40,191 nt of DNA. It comes from Bacteroidota bacterium (GTDB lineage Bacteria > Bacteroidota > Bacteroidia > Flavobacteriales_D > Crocinitomicaceae). The notes beneath the pieces are model-generated. The model was given only the letters and a program-made list of their open reading frames with translations. It was not told the origin of the DNA and ran no database searches. Position numbers and translations under genes: made by a program. The stretch lies in contig JAJRQQ010000055.1 of assembly GCA_024280155.1 (NCBI GenBank), positions 1 through 40,191 on the forward strand, read 5' to 3'. Within the stretch, counting starts at the first letter, position 1. Each line of letters begins with the position of its first letter. Shown here piece by piece: positions 26,324 through 35,195 of this stretch.

Positions 26324-26620
26324 TTAAACAGATGGTTTTATTTTAGAAATCATCGTTTTCGTATCCATTCCACCACTTTGTCTCCAAATTAATTCTCCTT
26401 TTTTGAATAAAATAAATGTTGGAACTCCACGAATTTTAAATTTATCAGCAACTTTAGGATTCTGGTCTACATCTATTTTAATAATTCGAACTTCTTTTCC
26501 CATTTCATTCTTCACTTGGTCAAGAACTGGAACCATTGCCTTACATGGACCACACCAAGATGCTGTGAAATCAACTAGAGTTGGTGTATCCGAATTTATT
26601 ATTTCATTGAATTTGCCCAT
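26324..26620 (-). CDS. trxA: Thioredoxin
   Basis: A 98-residue single-domain thioredoxin, a little shorter than the usual 105-110. The redox site WCGPC is at residues 22-26, with VDFTASW before it. IDVDQNPKVADKF and the cis-Pro loop IRGVPTFILFKKGE are conserved. It is cytosolic with no signal peptide and reduces protein disulfides. It is transcribed separately: a TAACTTTG -7 box lies upstream and about 140 bp separate it from hppA. The Cys-rich hppA tail nearby is a curiosity rather than evidence of a link. Confidence 0.95.
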   Translation of the reverse strand: MGKFNEIINSDTPTLVDFTASWCGPCKAMVPVLDQVKNEMGKEVRIIKIDVDQNPKVADKFKIRGVPTFILFKKGELIWRQSGGMDTKTMISKIKPSV

Positions 26621-26643
26621 AATGCACTATATTTAATTCAAGA

Positions 26644-26651
26644 CAAAGTTA
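26644..26651 (-). promoter_or_regulatory. -7 promoter box for trxA
   Basis: TAACTTTG on the minus strand, 23 bp before the trxA ATG. Confidence 0.5.
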
Positions 26652-26751
26652 CATTCACTCAACAGTTATATTTGTAACCTCAGTAACATACATCGTAAAT
26701 TACTGTTGGAGAATTATAAATTAAGAATAGAGTATATTTATTCATAAAAAG

Positions 26752-26759
26752 TATCTTTG
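26752..26759 (+). promoter_or_regulatory. -7 promoter box for the LTA-synthase-like gene
   Basis: TATCTTTG, 4 bp before the ATG at 26764. Confidence 0.5.
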
Positions 26760-26763
26760 CAGC

Positions 26764-28638
26764 ATGCAAAATTTAAAACGCATCTTTTTATACATTCCAA
26801 AACTGTTAATCTTCTGGATTTTACTCTTTGATTTCCAACGAATTTTATTTTCAATTCACAACTGGGATAAATTTTCAGACGTGAGTTTGACGGATTGGAT
26901 TCTTACTTTCTTCTATTCGATTCGTTTGGATTTATCCATAGCAGGATACCTTTGCGTTATCCCTTTACTAGCGCTACTACTCCATTTCTATTTTCATACT
27001 AAGTGGACGAAAATTGCTTTCTTCACGGTGTTATTTCTTGAGGTGATTTTTGTTTCATTGATTCATGCTGGAGAAATTAATGCCTACCCAGAATGGAATC
27101 ACAAATTAACTTCACGTGTCTTTATGCATTTATCCAATCCTGATGAAGTTTTTAGAACGGCTGATTACTCGATGACTTTTTGGTTTATTATTTATGCTGC
27201 TTTAGAAATCATTTTAGGTTGGAAACTGATGCGTTTTTTCTTTAAAAAAGAAAAAGATTGGACAAATCTTAAATGGATTATTCGGATTCCACAAGGGATT
27301 TTGTTTTTTGCATTATCATTTATAGTATTCTTTCTACTTGCAAGAGGTGGTTGGCAACAAATTCCAATAAATATTGACTCTGCTTATTTTTCAAACAATC
27401 ACGTTGCAAATGATTTAGCTGTAAATTCTACCTATTATTTCGGAAACAGTTACTTACTCTACAATCGTGCAGAAATCGACGATTGGATGCCCGAGATTAA
27501 TCCAAATCGTTCGAAAGAATTGGTTGCTGAATTATACGACTTCCCGAAAGAGCATGATGTTAGGATTTTGAAGAATAATCGCCCGAACATCGTTTTCGTG
27601 ATTATGGAAAGTTGGTCGGCAGAAGCTATTGGCTGCCTTTCAGAAACAAAAGGGGCAACTCCCTATTTCGATGCTCTTTCCAAAGAAGGAATACTATTTA
27701 CAAATCTTTACGCAACAAGTTCAACCTCTGAAATTGGTAACTTAAGTCTTTTTAGCGGACACCCTGCAATTCCTGAAATTTCTATCTCGTTGCAACCTGA
27801 AAAACACCGAAAACTAAGATCTTTGAACCAAGATTTTCAAGATTGGGGATACAATACAAATTACATGTTCAGCGGTGATTTAAAATACGGAAACATTGGC
27901 GGCTATTTCTTGGATCATGGCTTTCAAGATGTCATGGATGAGAATGACTTTCCAACAGGGTTAAAAAAAGGAAAGTTAAATTATTATGATGAAGATTTGT
28001 ACAAAATATTTCTTCAACGAATGAATGCAAGTAAAGAACCTTTTATGCATTGTGCATTTACAGGAAGCACTCATTCTCCGTATGACCATCCGAAATCGGC
28101 TAAACAAAACTGGAAAGGCGACATGCCTGACTTTATGAATTCTATCATTTATGCAGATGAATGTTTACATGATTTCCTAGAGAATTGTAAGAAAGAAAAA
28201 TGGTTTGAGAATACCATCTTCATATTTGTTGCAGACCACGGACATTTGACACCAACTGCTTACAATATTTCGAAAAACAATCATTTTAGAATTCCAATGT
28301 TGATTTGGGGTGAACCATTAAAAACTGAATTCAAAGGAACAACTATTGACAAAGTGGGTTCACAAGCAGATATTGCGGCAACTCTCATGACACAGTTCGA
28401 CGGTGATGCTTCTCAATATCCTTGGAGTAAAGATTTATTGAATCCAAATGTGAATGAATTTGCATTGCACACCATTATTCGAGGATATGGATGGGTGACA
28501 GATAAAGGTGGAATGACTTACCAAATGGATGCAAAAAATTATGTAGATGATACTTTTCCAAAAGACGTTAGTGCGGAAGAAATCGAAAAAGGTCAAGCGT
28601 TCTTAACTGAAATCTATGCGAATTATAAACAACTTTAA
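26764..28638 (+). CDS. LTA synthase family sulfatase-fold protein
   Basis: A 624-residue protein with five N-terminal membrane helices (to about residue 195) and a large extracytoplasmic sulfatase-like domain. The domain starts NIVFVIMESW at residues 275-284; Glu282 is the expected metal ligand. It continues with ATPYFDALSKEG, a Ser/Thr-rich SSTSEIGNLSLFSG loop that should carry the nucleophile, and ADHGH near the C terminus as another metal site. Relatives include lipoteichoic acid synthase and phosphoglycerol or phosphoethanolamine transferases. In a Gram-negative Bacteroidota cell it probably modifies a glycolipid or glycan; the donor is unknown. A GT9 gene follows 13 bp later. Confidence 0.88.
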   Translation: MQNLKRIFLYIPKLLIFWILLFDFQRILFSIHNWDKFSDVSLTDWILTFFYSIRLDLSIAGYLCVIPLLALLLHFYFHTKWTKIAFFTVLFLEVIFVSLIHAGEINAYPEWNHKLTSRVFMHLSNPDEVFRTADYSMTFWFIIYAALEIILGWKLMRFFFKKEKDWTNLKWIIRIPQGILFFALSFIVFFLLARGGWQQIPINIDSAYFSNNHVANDLAVNSTYYFGNSYLLYNRAEIDDWMPEINPNRSKELVAELYDFPKEHDVRILKNNRPNIVFVIMESWSAEAIGCLSETKGATPYFDALSKEGILFTNLYATSSTSEIGNLSLFSGHPAIPEISISLQPEKHRKLRSLNQDFQDWGYNTNYMFSGDLKYGNIGGYFLDHGFQDVMDENDFPTGLKKGKLNYYDEDLYKIFLQRMNASKEPFMHCAFTGSTHSPYDHPKSAKQNWKGDMPDFMNSIIYADECLHDFLENCKKEKWFENTIFIFVADHGHLTPTAYNISKNNHFRIPMLIWGEPLKTEFKGTTIDKVGSQADIAATLMTQFDGDASQYPWSKDLLNPNVNEFALHTIIRGYGWVTDKGGMTYQMDAKNYVDDTFPKDVSAEEIEKGQAFLTEIYANYKQL

Positions 28639-28639
28639 G

Positions 28640-28647
28640 TACATTTG
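28640..28647 (+). promoter_or_regulatory. Possible -7 promoter box for the GT9 gene
   Basis: TACATTTG fits the consensus and lies 4 bp before the GTG start at 28652, right after the previous stop. It could allow separate transcription inside an apparent operon. Confidence 0.35.
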
Positions 28648-28651
28648 AATT

Positions 28652-29617
28652 GTGAAAGTATTAATTGTTCGTTTTAGTTCTATTGGTGACATTGTTTTGA
28701 CAACTCCGGTTGTTCGAACGATGAAACAGCAACTGGAAAAGGTTGAAATTCATTATTTGACAAAAAAATCTTTTCAAGTTATTCTAAAGAATAATCCAAA
28801 CATCGACAAACTCATCACTATTGAAAAAGAAATTGATGAAGTCATCGGTGATTTAAAGAAAGAAAAATACGACCTCATCATTGATTTACATAAAAATCTT
28901 CGTACAAAAAGATTGAAATTAAAATTGAGAGTTCCCTCACATTCTTTTGATAAACTCAACTGGGAAAAATGGAAATTGGTCAAATTTAAAATCAATTCCA
29001 TGCCTAAAGTGCATATTGTTGACCGGTATTTTGGTGCGGTAGAATCTCTAGGAATTAAGAATGATGGAAAACCATGTGACTATTTTATTCCAGAAGAAGA
29101 TGAAATTGATGTTGAAAAAGAATTTGGTTTTACTGATTTTCAAACCATTGCCATTGGTGCACAGTTTAAAACAAAACGAATGCCCAAAGAACTATTGGTG
29201 AAAATTATCACAAAAATCAATGACCCAATTATTCTTTTAGGTGGAGAAATGGATGCCATTTTTGCTTTAGAAATCATGGATGCTCTGCCAGAAAAAAATA
29301 TCAAAAGTGCCTGCGGAGGTTTTAATCTGAATCAATCAGCAAGTATTGTAAAACAAAGCAATCGTTTAATTACGAACGATACTGGAATGATGCACATTGC
29401 CAGTTGCTTTGGTGTACAAATTTCATCTGTTTGGGGAAATACCGTCCCAGATTTAGGAATGTACCCGTATTATCCCAATAAGAAAGACAAATTCAGCATC
29501 CACGAAGTTAAAGGATTAAATTGCCGCCCTTGTTCTAAAATTGGTTTTCAAGAATGCCCGAAAAAGCATTTTGATTGTATGATGAAGCAGAATGTGGATG
29601 AGATAGTGAAAGGGTAG
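28652..29617 (+). CDS. Glycosyltransferase family 9 (heptosyltransferase-like)
   Basis: A 321-residue GT-B enzyme. The N terminus KVLIVRFSSIGDIVLTTPVVR is the GT9 signature (RxSxxGD), followed by DLIIDLHKNLRTKR. In the C-terminal half AIGAQFKTKRMP, LLGGEMD and the SNRLITNDTGMMHIASCFG block bind the sugar nucleotide. The Cys-rich end (LNCRPCSKIGFQECPKKHFDC) is also typical. The family transfers heptose or similar sugars to the LPS core, which fits rfaE2 at the left edge. The start is GTG at 28652; no ATG precedes the motif. Confidence 0.92.
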   Translation: MKVLIVRFSSIGDIVLTTPVVRTMKQQLEKVEIHYLTKKSFQVILKNNPNIDKLITIEKEIDEVIGDLKKEKYDLIIDLHKNLRTKRLKLKLRVPSHSFDKLNWEKWKLVKFKINSMPKVHIVDRYFGAVESLGIKNDGKPCDYFIPEEDEIDVEKEFGFTDFQTIAIGAQFKTKRMPKELLVKIITKINDPIILLGGEMDAIFALEIMDALPEKNIKSACGGFNLNQSASIVKQSNRLITNDTGMMHIASCFGVQISSVWGNTVPDLGMYPYYPNKKDKFSIHEVKGLNCRPCSKIGFQECPKKHFDCMMKQNVDEIVKG

Positions 29618-29627
29618 CTTCCTACCC
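29612..29627. terminator. Short hairpin spanning both stop codons of convergent genes
   Basis: GGGTAG / CTACCC with a four-base loop lies exactly over the TAG of the GT9 gene and the TAG of the thioesterase gene. There is no T run, so terminator function is uncertain. Confidence 0.3.
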
Positions 29628-30137
29628 CCCCATAAACAACTTCTTCAACTCCATTGCGTCATCGGGTTTCATTTTACCTGCGAGAATTAAACTCAGTTGT
29701 TTTCTTCTCAACGCACCTTCATATCGTTGTTTTTCTTCTTCCGTTTCTGGAATTAATTTCGGTACAGCAATCGGCCCTCCGTTTTGGTCAACAGCCACAA
29801 AAGTATAAATTGCCTCGTTGCATTTCACTTTCTTTCCGGTTACATTATCCTCAACAAAAACATCGACGAAAATTTCCATTGAAGAAGTAAATGCACGTGA
29901 AACTTTTGCTTCCAAAGTTACAATTGATGCTTCTTTAATCGGTTGTTGGAAAGAAACATTATTTACAGCTGCAGTCACTACAACTCTTTTACAATGACGA
30001 TGCGCCGAGATACTCGAAATCACATCCATCCATGCCAATAATTCTCCACCAAATAAATTACCCAAAGTGTTGGTGTCGTTTGGTAAAACTAATTTTGTTG
30101 TAATCGCGAGTGATTGTTTTGCTGTTTTTGCTTTCAT
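29622..30137 (-). CDS. Acyl-CoA thioesterase (YciA/hotdog family)
   Basis: A 171-residue hotdog-fold protein. The active-site helix region reads NDTNTLGNLFGGELLAWMD, with the conserved Asn, Gly and Asp of YciA/BFIT-type thioesterases. It is followed by VVTAAVNNVSFQQPIKEAS and YTFVAVDQNGGP. The short helical tail carries a charged LRRKQLSLILAGKM segment. It hydrolyses acyl-CoA in the cytosol; chain-length preference is unknown. It is transcribed alone from a TATTTTTG box at 30154-30161 and its stop is only 4 bp from the convergent GT9 stop. Confidence 0.9.
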   Translation of the reverse strand: MKAKTAKQSLAITTKLVLPNDTNTLGNLFGGELLAWMDVISSISAHRHCKRVVVTAAVNNVSFQQPIKEASIVTLEAKVSRAFTSSMEIFVDVFVEDNVTGKKVKCNEAIYTFVAVDQNGGPIAVPKLIPETEEEKQRYEGALRRKQLSLILAGKMKPDDAMELKKLFMGG

Positions 30138-30153
30138 TTCAACTTATTTTGGT

Positions 30154-30161
30154 CAAAAATA
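30154..30161 (-). promoter_or_regulatory. -7 promoter box for the thioesterase gene
   Basis: TATTTTTG on the minus strand, 16 bp before the ATG at 30137. Confidence 0.45.
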
Positions 30162-30262
30162 CAATTAATCGATATATTAGTGTAGAATGCATGGCTTTTT
30201 TGAAACTTTTGTATGTTAATTTCGAAGAATATTATTTTTAACCTCATTTTGAATCATAGTAA

Positions 30263-31150
30263 ATGAAAGTAACCGGTTTCTCTTTTGTGAAAAATGCCAT
30301 TAAATACGATTATCCAATCGTAGAGGCAATACAGTCTATTCTTCCTATTTGTGATCATTTTGTTGTGGCGGTTGGGAAATCAGAAGATGAAACATTAGAG
30401 CTTATAAAAAGTATTGCTCCGGATAAAATTACAATTATTGAAACCGAATGGGATGAATCACTCCGTGAAGGTGGTCGTGTTTTAGCAGTAGAAACAGACA
30501 CAGCATTTCAAGCAATTCCAAAAGATAGCGATTGGGCATTTTATATTCAAGGCGATGAAGTGGTTTCGGAAAGATACCTTAAAACCATAAAATCTGCCAT
30601 GGAGAAATACAAAGACGAAGATGCAGTGGATGGTTTATTGTTTAAATACAAACATTTTTACGGTTCCTACGATTATGTAGGTGCATCAAGCAAGTGGTAT
30701 AGCGAAGAGATAAGAGTAATTAAAAATAATAATCAGATATATTCGTATAGGGATGCACAGGGTTTTCGAAAGAATGACAATGAAAAGTTGAAAGTTGTGC
30801 CCATTGATGCGTATATTTATCATTACGGATGGGTAAAAGATCCTCGTGCGATGCAGTTAAAACAAGAAAATTTTAATAAATTGTGGCACGATGACAACTG
30901 GGTGAAAGATAACGTAGTAGAAGCAGAAGAATTTGATTACACTGCGGGAGTTTCTAAGCTCGAACTGTTCAAGGATGAACACCCCAAAGTGATGCAAAAA
31001 AGAATACAAGAAAAAAATTGGAAATTTTCACATGATATTTCGGTGAATAAGACTTCTCTAAAAGATAAAGCAAAACGTGTATTAAAATCGATCGGATTCG
31101 ATACAAGTTTTAAAAATTACGAATGGGCTAAAATCCCAAAAAAGAAATAG
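30263..31150 (+). CDS. Glycosyltransferase family 2-like protein
   Basis: A 295-residue soluble GT-A type protein. The opening KVTGFSFVKNAIKYDYPIVEAIQSILPICDHFVVAVGKSEDET is the nucleotide-binding start seen in small GT2-like proteins. FYIQGDEVVSE is the DxD-equivalent region (QGDE), followed by the HFYGSYDYVG segment and a YIYHYGWVKDP motif. It has no transmembrane helix. The sugar and acceptor are unknown. It starts a run of closely packed genes: the PGI/PMI gene begins 2 bp after its stop, lipB 6 bp later still. Linkage to sugar-phosphate metabolism suits an envelope-glycan role. Confidence 0.8.
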   Translation: MKVTGFSFVKNAIKYDYPIVEAIQSILPICDHFVVAVGKSEDETLELIKSIAPDKITIIETEWDESLREGGRVLAVETDTAFQAIPKDSDWAFYIQGDEVVSERYLKTIKSAMEKYKDEDAVDGLLFKYKHFYGSYDYVGASSKWYSEEIRVIKNNNQIYSYRDAQGFRKNDNEKLKVVPIDAYIYHYGWVKDPRAMQLKQENFNKLWHDDNWVKDNVVEAEEFDYTAGVSKLELFKDEHPKVMQKRIQEKNWKFSHDISVNKTSLKDKAKRVLKSIGFDTSFKNYEWAKIPKKK

Positions 31151-31152
31151 AA

Positions 31153-32145
31153 ATGATAAAAATGGAACAACTTATTGCTGCATTTCCTGAAAATATAAAG
31201 GAAGCACTTCAAATTGCAAAAGCTAAAACCTACAGTAAACCGAAGAGCGAAATTCAAAACATTGTTGTTTGTGGCATGGGTGGCTCAGGTATTGGTGGAC
31301 AAATTGTACAGAAATGGGTGGAAAAAGAATTATCCGTTCCAATGACTGTTGTTCACGACTATTCCTTGCCTAAATTTGTCAATGAAAACACACTCGTTAT
31401 TGCTTCGTCTTATTCCGGAAACACCGAAGAAACTTTAAGCTGTGTAGAAGAAGCAATTCAAAAGAATACTCAAATTATTGGAATAACATCTGGTGGAAAA
31501 TTAGAGGGAATTTGCAAAGATAATAATTTCGATTGCGTTGTCGTTCCTGGTGGAAATCCACCGAGAACTGCTTTGGCTTTTTCAATTATTCAATTATTAT
31601 CCATTTTTTCTCAACTTAATTTAAGTTCAAGTAAACGTTTGGAAGAAATTGAACGTTCTCGACAATTGATTCTCGCAGAAGAAATTGAAATCAAGCAAAA
31701 AGCACATGAACTGGCTGAGTTTTTATTGGGGAAAGTTGGAATTCTATACGGAACAACCTCCTTTGAACCGATACTTGTTCGAGCAAGACAACAATTCAAT
31801 GAAAATGGAAAATTACTCTGCTGGCATCACACAATTCCGGAAATGAATCACAATGAACTCGTTGGTTGGGGCGGTGGAGATGATCGTTTTGCAACAGTAT
31901 TCTTCGTAGAAGAAAATATGCATCCGAGAAACCAAAGAAGATTAGAAATCAGTAAAGATGTTGTCCTCAAAAAAGGAGCAAGTTTAATGGAAATTACAAC
32001 CAAAGGAAATTCTTTCATTGAGCAAAGTATTTATTTAATCAATATCGTTGATTGGGCATCACTTTACTTATCCGATTTAAAAAATGTAGATCCTATCGAT
32101 ATTGAAATCATAGATTATCTAAAAAATGAATTGTCTAAATTTTAA
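31153..32145 (+). CDS. Bifunctional phosphoglucose/phosphomannose isomerase (SIS domain)
   Basis: A 330-residue cytosolic protein of the archaeal-type PGI/PMI family. The first SIS domain carries VVCGMGGSGIGGQIV and ASSYSGNTEETLS, both signature phosphate-binding loops, then GGNPPRTALAF. The second has the LYGTTSFEPI segment, QQFNENGKLLCWHHTIPEMNHNELVGW with the catalytic Glu/His region, and a C-terminal DWASLYLSDLKNVDPIDIE. It interconverts fructose 6-phosphate with glucose 6-phosphate or mannose 6-phosphate. A second ATG at 31162 could be the true start. It is tightly linked to the GT2 gene upstream and lipB downstream. Confidence 0.9.
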   Translation: MIKMEQLIAAFPENIKEALQIAKAKTYSKPKSEIQNIVVCGMGGSGIGGQIVQKWVEKELSVPMTVVHDYSLPKFVNENTLVIASSYSGNTEETLSCVEEAIQKNTQIIGITSGGKLEGICKDNNFDCVVVPGGNPPRTALAFSIIQLLSIFSQLNLSSSKRLEEIERSRQLILAEEIEIKQKAHELAEFLLGKVGILYGTTSFEPILVRARQQFNENGKLLCWHHTIPEMNHNELVGWGGGDDRFATVFFVEENMHPRNQRRLEISKDVVLKKGASLMEITTKGNSFIEQSIYLINIVDWASLYLSDLKNVDPIDIEIIDYLKNELSKF

Positions 32146-32151
32146 TCGAGA

Positions 32152-32844
32152 ATGACTACTGTCAAATACGAAAAATTAGGTTTAATCGACTATAAAGAAG
32201 CGTGGGATTATCAAGAGAAAATCTTTCGCACCACCGTTGACCAGAAAATTAAAATTAGAAACGGCGAATCTGATGAGCCGACAAAGAATTACATTCTTTT
32301 TTGTGAGCATCCTCACGTTTTTACTTTGGGGAAAAGTGGAGATAAAGAGAATTTATTGCTCGATGAAAAAGCATTGGCGGAGAACGATGCTTCCTTCTAT
32401 GCAATCAATCGTGGAGGAGATATTACTTATCACGGTCCTGGGCAGTTAGTTGTTTATCCTATTTTCGATTTAGATCATTTCTTCTCTGATATCCATAAAT
32501 ACCTGCGTTTTTTAGAAGAAGCGGTCATTCTAACATTGAAAGAGTTCGGAATAGAATCTGGTCGCGTAGATGGGTTAACGGGCGTTTGGATTGATGGAGA
32601 TAAACCTTCTGCAAGAAAAATTTGCGCCATTGGTGTAAAAAGTTCACGTTGGGTAACCATGCACGGAATTGGTTTCAATATTAATTCAGATCTATCTTAC
32701 TTCTCGCACATCGTTCCTTGTGGAATTACCGATAAAGCCGTAACCTCAATGCAACAAGAATTGGGAAAAAAACTCGATTTACAAGAGGTTGCTGATGTTT
32801 TAAAAGAAAAATTGGCTGAATTGTTCGAATATTCATACATTTAA
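32152..32844 (+). CDS. lipB: Octanoyl-[ACP]:protein N-octanoyltransferase
   Basis: A 230-residue enzyme that moves octanoate from ACP to lipoyl domains. Motifs: CEHPHVFTLGKSGD, the substrate-binding RGGDITYHGPGQLV, KICAIGVKSSRWVTMHG with the catalytic Lys, and FSHIVPCGI with the nucleophilic Cys. It is cytosolic. The gene starts 6 bp after the isomerase stop and is followed 3 bp later by a broken hydrolase gene, so it lies inside a longer transcript. Confidence 0.96.
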   Translation: MTTVKYEKLGLIDYKEAWDYQEKIFRTTVDQKIKIRNGESDEPTKNYILFCEHPHVFTLGKSGDKENLLLDEKALAENDASFYAINRGGDITYHGPGQLVVYPIFDLDHFFSDIHKYLRFLEEAVILTLKEFGIESGRVDGLTGVWIDGDKPSARKICAIGVKSSRWVTMHGIGFNINSDLSYFSHIVPCGITDKAVTSMQQELGKKLDLQEVADVLKEKLAELFEYSYI

Positions 32845-32847
32845 TCA

Positions 32848-34077
32848 ATGAAACTGATTAAAAAAGCATTAAAATTTATCGGAATTTTCGCCTTAGCGAT
32901 TTTTCTTACAGCAAATATTTTCATTGTTCTTTCTGGAAAATTTTACATCTACAAAGGTATTGCAAATACATATTTAGTTGGTAAAAAAGGTCCGACAATC
33001 TATGATTTAGCTGTTTTTGAATACAGCACAATTCTACCAGCCGAAAACAAAACAATACTCCCCCATTCTTCTCAATACAATTCTTTTCAATTAAGCAGTG
33101 AAGACGAAAAATGGTTCGAAGAATTAAAAACCAAAGCTTTTTTAGTCTTGAAAGATGACTCATTGGTTTTTGAACAATATTATGATGGTCATACAGAAGA
33201 AACGGTTTCCAATTCATTCTCTGCTATAAAAACACTGGTAGCCATGTTGGTTGGAATTGCTATTGAAGAAGGTAAAATAAACAGTGTAGATGATAAAGTT
33301 TGTGAATACCTCCCTGAATTTTGTTGAAATGGAAAAGAAAAAATCACACTTCGCCATTTATTGACAATGTCCTCCGGATTAAGCTGGACAGAAAGTACAA
33401 AAAATCCTCTTTCCAACAACGCTGAGTCCTATTATGGAAATAATTTATACCATTTGGTGACTCAGCAAACCGTAATTTCCGAACCTGGGAAAATTTTCAA
33501 TTACCAAAGCGGAAACACTCAACTTTTAGGGTTCATCGTAGAAAAAACTACTGGAATTGACCTTTCAGAATACGCACATCGTAAAATTTGGTCGAAAATT
33601 GGCACTGAACACGAAGCGTATTGGAGTTTAGATGAAAAAGAGGGTGATGAGAAATCATTCTGCTGCTGGTATGCCACTCCACGAGATTATAGTCGATTAG
33701 GTTTACTCTTCCTTCATCGAGGGAATTGGAAAGGTGAACAAATTATTCCGTCAAAATACTTTGAACAGATGGTGACACCTGCAAAATTGAAAACAAAAGT
33801 TGGTACACCAAATTATTGCTACGGATTTCAAACTTGGATTTATTTGGGCAGTAAGAATAAAGTGAATTATTATCGTGGTGCGAGTGGACAATACATTATT
33901 TCTGTTCCTGAAGAAAATTTAGTGATTGTAAGGTTGGGGGAGAAAAGAAATCCTAATTTTGCATTCACTGCTGACGAATTAAAAGACAAACAAACATTCG
34001 AAGAAAACAAATACAAAATAGAGCAATCCCCTGATTTTATTCGATATTTGGAATTGGGGCAAAACATTGTTAATTAG
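32848..34077 (+). pseudogene. Beta-lactamase-fold serine hydrolase interrupted by an in-frame TGA
   Basis: One continuous frame of 410 codons reads a complete PF00144 protein except for a TGA at 33325-33327. The first part (159 residues) has an N-terminal membrane anchor and the SxxK active site Ser125-AI-Lys128. Immediately after the TGA the same frame reads NGKEKITLRHLLTMSSGLSW, a textbook continuation of this family, then the Tyr motif in FNYQSGNTQLLG and YYRGASGQYII near the end. All catalytic elements survive, so the lesion is a single codon (TGT TGA AAT). The rest shows no frameshift. It could be a recent nonsense mutation or a sequencing error. The downstream ATG at 33367 would give a useless fragment. 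Confidence 0.85.
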
Positions 34078-34091
34078 TAGAATTAAATCAA

Positions 34092-34502
34092 ATGCGCGAA
34101 GAATTAAAAGGACCAAAAGTTGAAGGAATTTCAGTAGCTGTTGTTCAACAATTGAATGAGCTGAACGAGAAAGTGTACAACGTATATTTATTGAATTTAA
34201 GTGAGAAAATTATTGAAGGTGTGATGATTTCTTCACGAGGTTATGGGCGAAATATTAAAACTGATGAAGAAGTGAAAACAGCCATGCTTCGACATTCTAT
34301 TGAAGTTTTACTCCCAAATGAAGCTGCTAAAATTGAACCGATTATTGAAGAAGTTTTTGGAATTAACAATGAATTTTGGGTGAGTTTTTGGAATGATAGC
34401 GTGATGTATGATAAAAAATTCATCTTCTTACCCGAATCAATTTCTGAAGAAAACATGAAAGAGATTCCAATTTTAGGTGTTCGTGGTGTAATGATTATTT
34501 AA
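34092..34502 (+). CDS. Conserved Bacteroidota protein of unknown function
   Basis: A 136-residue soluble, acidic protein. It resembles a small family found across Flavobacteriia that is sometimes mislabelled as phenylalanyl-tRNA synthetase alpha subunit. Shared features as I remember them are VAVVQ near the start, VYLLN, MISSRGYG, MLRHSIEVL, AAKIEPI, NNEFWVSFW, MYDKKFIF and a final RGVMII strand. Nothing in it resembles a synthetase. No signal peptide or membrane segment is present. The gene starts 14 bp after the broken hydrolase. Family recognition is from memory. Confidence 0.65.
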   Translation: MREELKGPKVEGISVAVVQQLNELNEKVYNVYLLNLSEKIIEGVMISSRGYGRNIKTDEEVKTAMLRHSIEVLLPNEAAKIEPIIEEVFGINNEFWVSFWNDSVMYDKKFIFLPESISEENMKEIPILGVRGVMII

Positions 34503-34530
34503 TTACTATGGTTTCAATGCCACTTTTTCT

Positions 34531-34538
34531 TATATTTG
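34531..34538 (+). promoter_or_regulatory. -7 promoter box for the lipoprotein at 34581
   Basis: TATATTTG, 42 bp before the ATG at 34581. It lies over a TTG at 34536 that would be an alternative start, making that start unlikely. Confidence 0.45.
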
Positions 34539-34580
34539 TTGTTTAACAGTATCAAAGACGATTTAATTATCAACTCTATT

Positions 34581-35174
34581 ATGAGCAAATTATCATTTAA
34601 AAATCTCATTTATACTACTTTCATTAGTGGTGCGATTCTCTTTACATCTTGTGAAGATACTCCCGTTCAAAATGATGATTCCATTGAGGTCAATGATGAT
34701 TATTATGAGTTTCAAGATTTTATTTTAAGTGATTTTGAAATTCCAGCTGTCATTTCTTTACCCGATGAAACAGCAAATATTGGTGCTTCAACAAAACCTG
34801 AAATTATTCATATTAATTCTGATATTAAATGGACGATTAATGTCGGTCAAAACTTCCAATTATTGATTGAAGATTATGCAGATTTAACTGACTTAGTGGA
34901 GGTTGAAAAGAAATCAATTGCAGATTTTTATAAAATCAATTATATCATTGATGAAAAAGATTTAATTCTTTACGAACGAATTTTAACCGTTAAAGGGATG
35001 GATAATGCTTCGCCAACTGTTGGTGTTGAGCACAGATCTTTTCATGTTTACGGTCAAAAAGTAATCAATGGGATTACTTACGAGTTGCAATCTCGACCAG
35101 AAGGTTATGAAAAAGCAATCATCGAATTAATGGCGAAGTCAATCAAGTCTTTTAAGCCTTACGAAAAAAAATAA
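34581..35174 (+). CDS. Lipoprotein of unknown function
   Basis: A 197-residue protein with signal peptide MSKLSFKNLIYTTFISGAI and a lipobox-like LFTSC, followed by the acidic linker EDTPVQNDDSIEVNDD. The mature part has alternating strands (TKPEIIHINSDIKWTINVGQNFQLLIEDYADL, GVEHRSFHVYGQKVINGITYELQSR) and a Lys-rich helical end. I do not recognise the family. ATG at 34581 is chosen because the signal sequence begins there and a TATATTTG box lies upstream. It is followed by mrp 21 bp later. Confidence 0.7.
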   Translation: MSKLSFKNLIYTTFISGAILFTSCEDTPVQNDDSIEVNDDYYEFQDFILSDFEIPAVISLPDETANIGASTKPEIIHINSDIKWTINVGQNFQLLIEDYADLTDLVEVEKKSIADFYKINYIIDEKDLILYERILTVKGMDNASPTVGVEHRSFHVYGQKVINGITYELQSRPEGYEKAIIELMAKSIKSFKPYEKK

Positions 35175-35195
35175 TCAGTCACACGACGAATTCCT

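Noticed and set aside
33325-33327. TGA as a selenocysteine codon
   Set aside because: No plausible hairpin of SECIS type follows at the right distance, the family has no selenoproteins that I know of, and the position is not catalytic. TGA is used as a normal stop elsewhere in the window.
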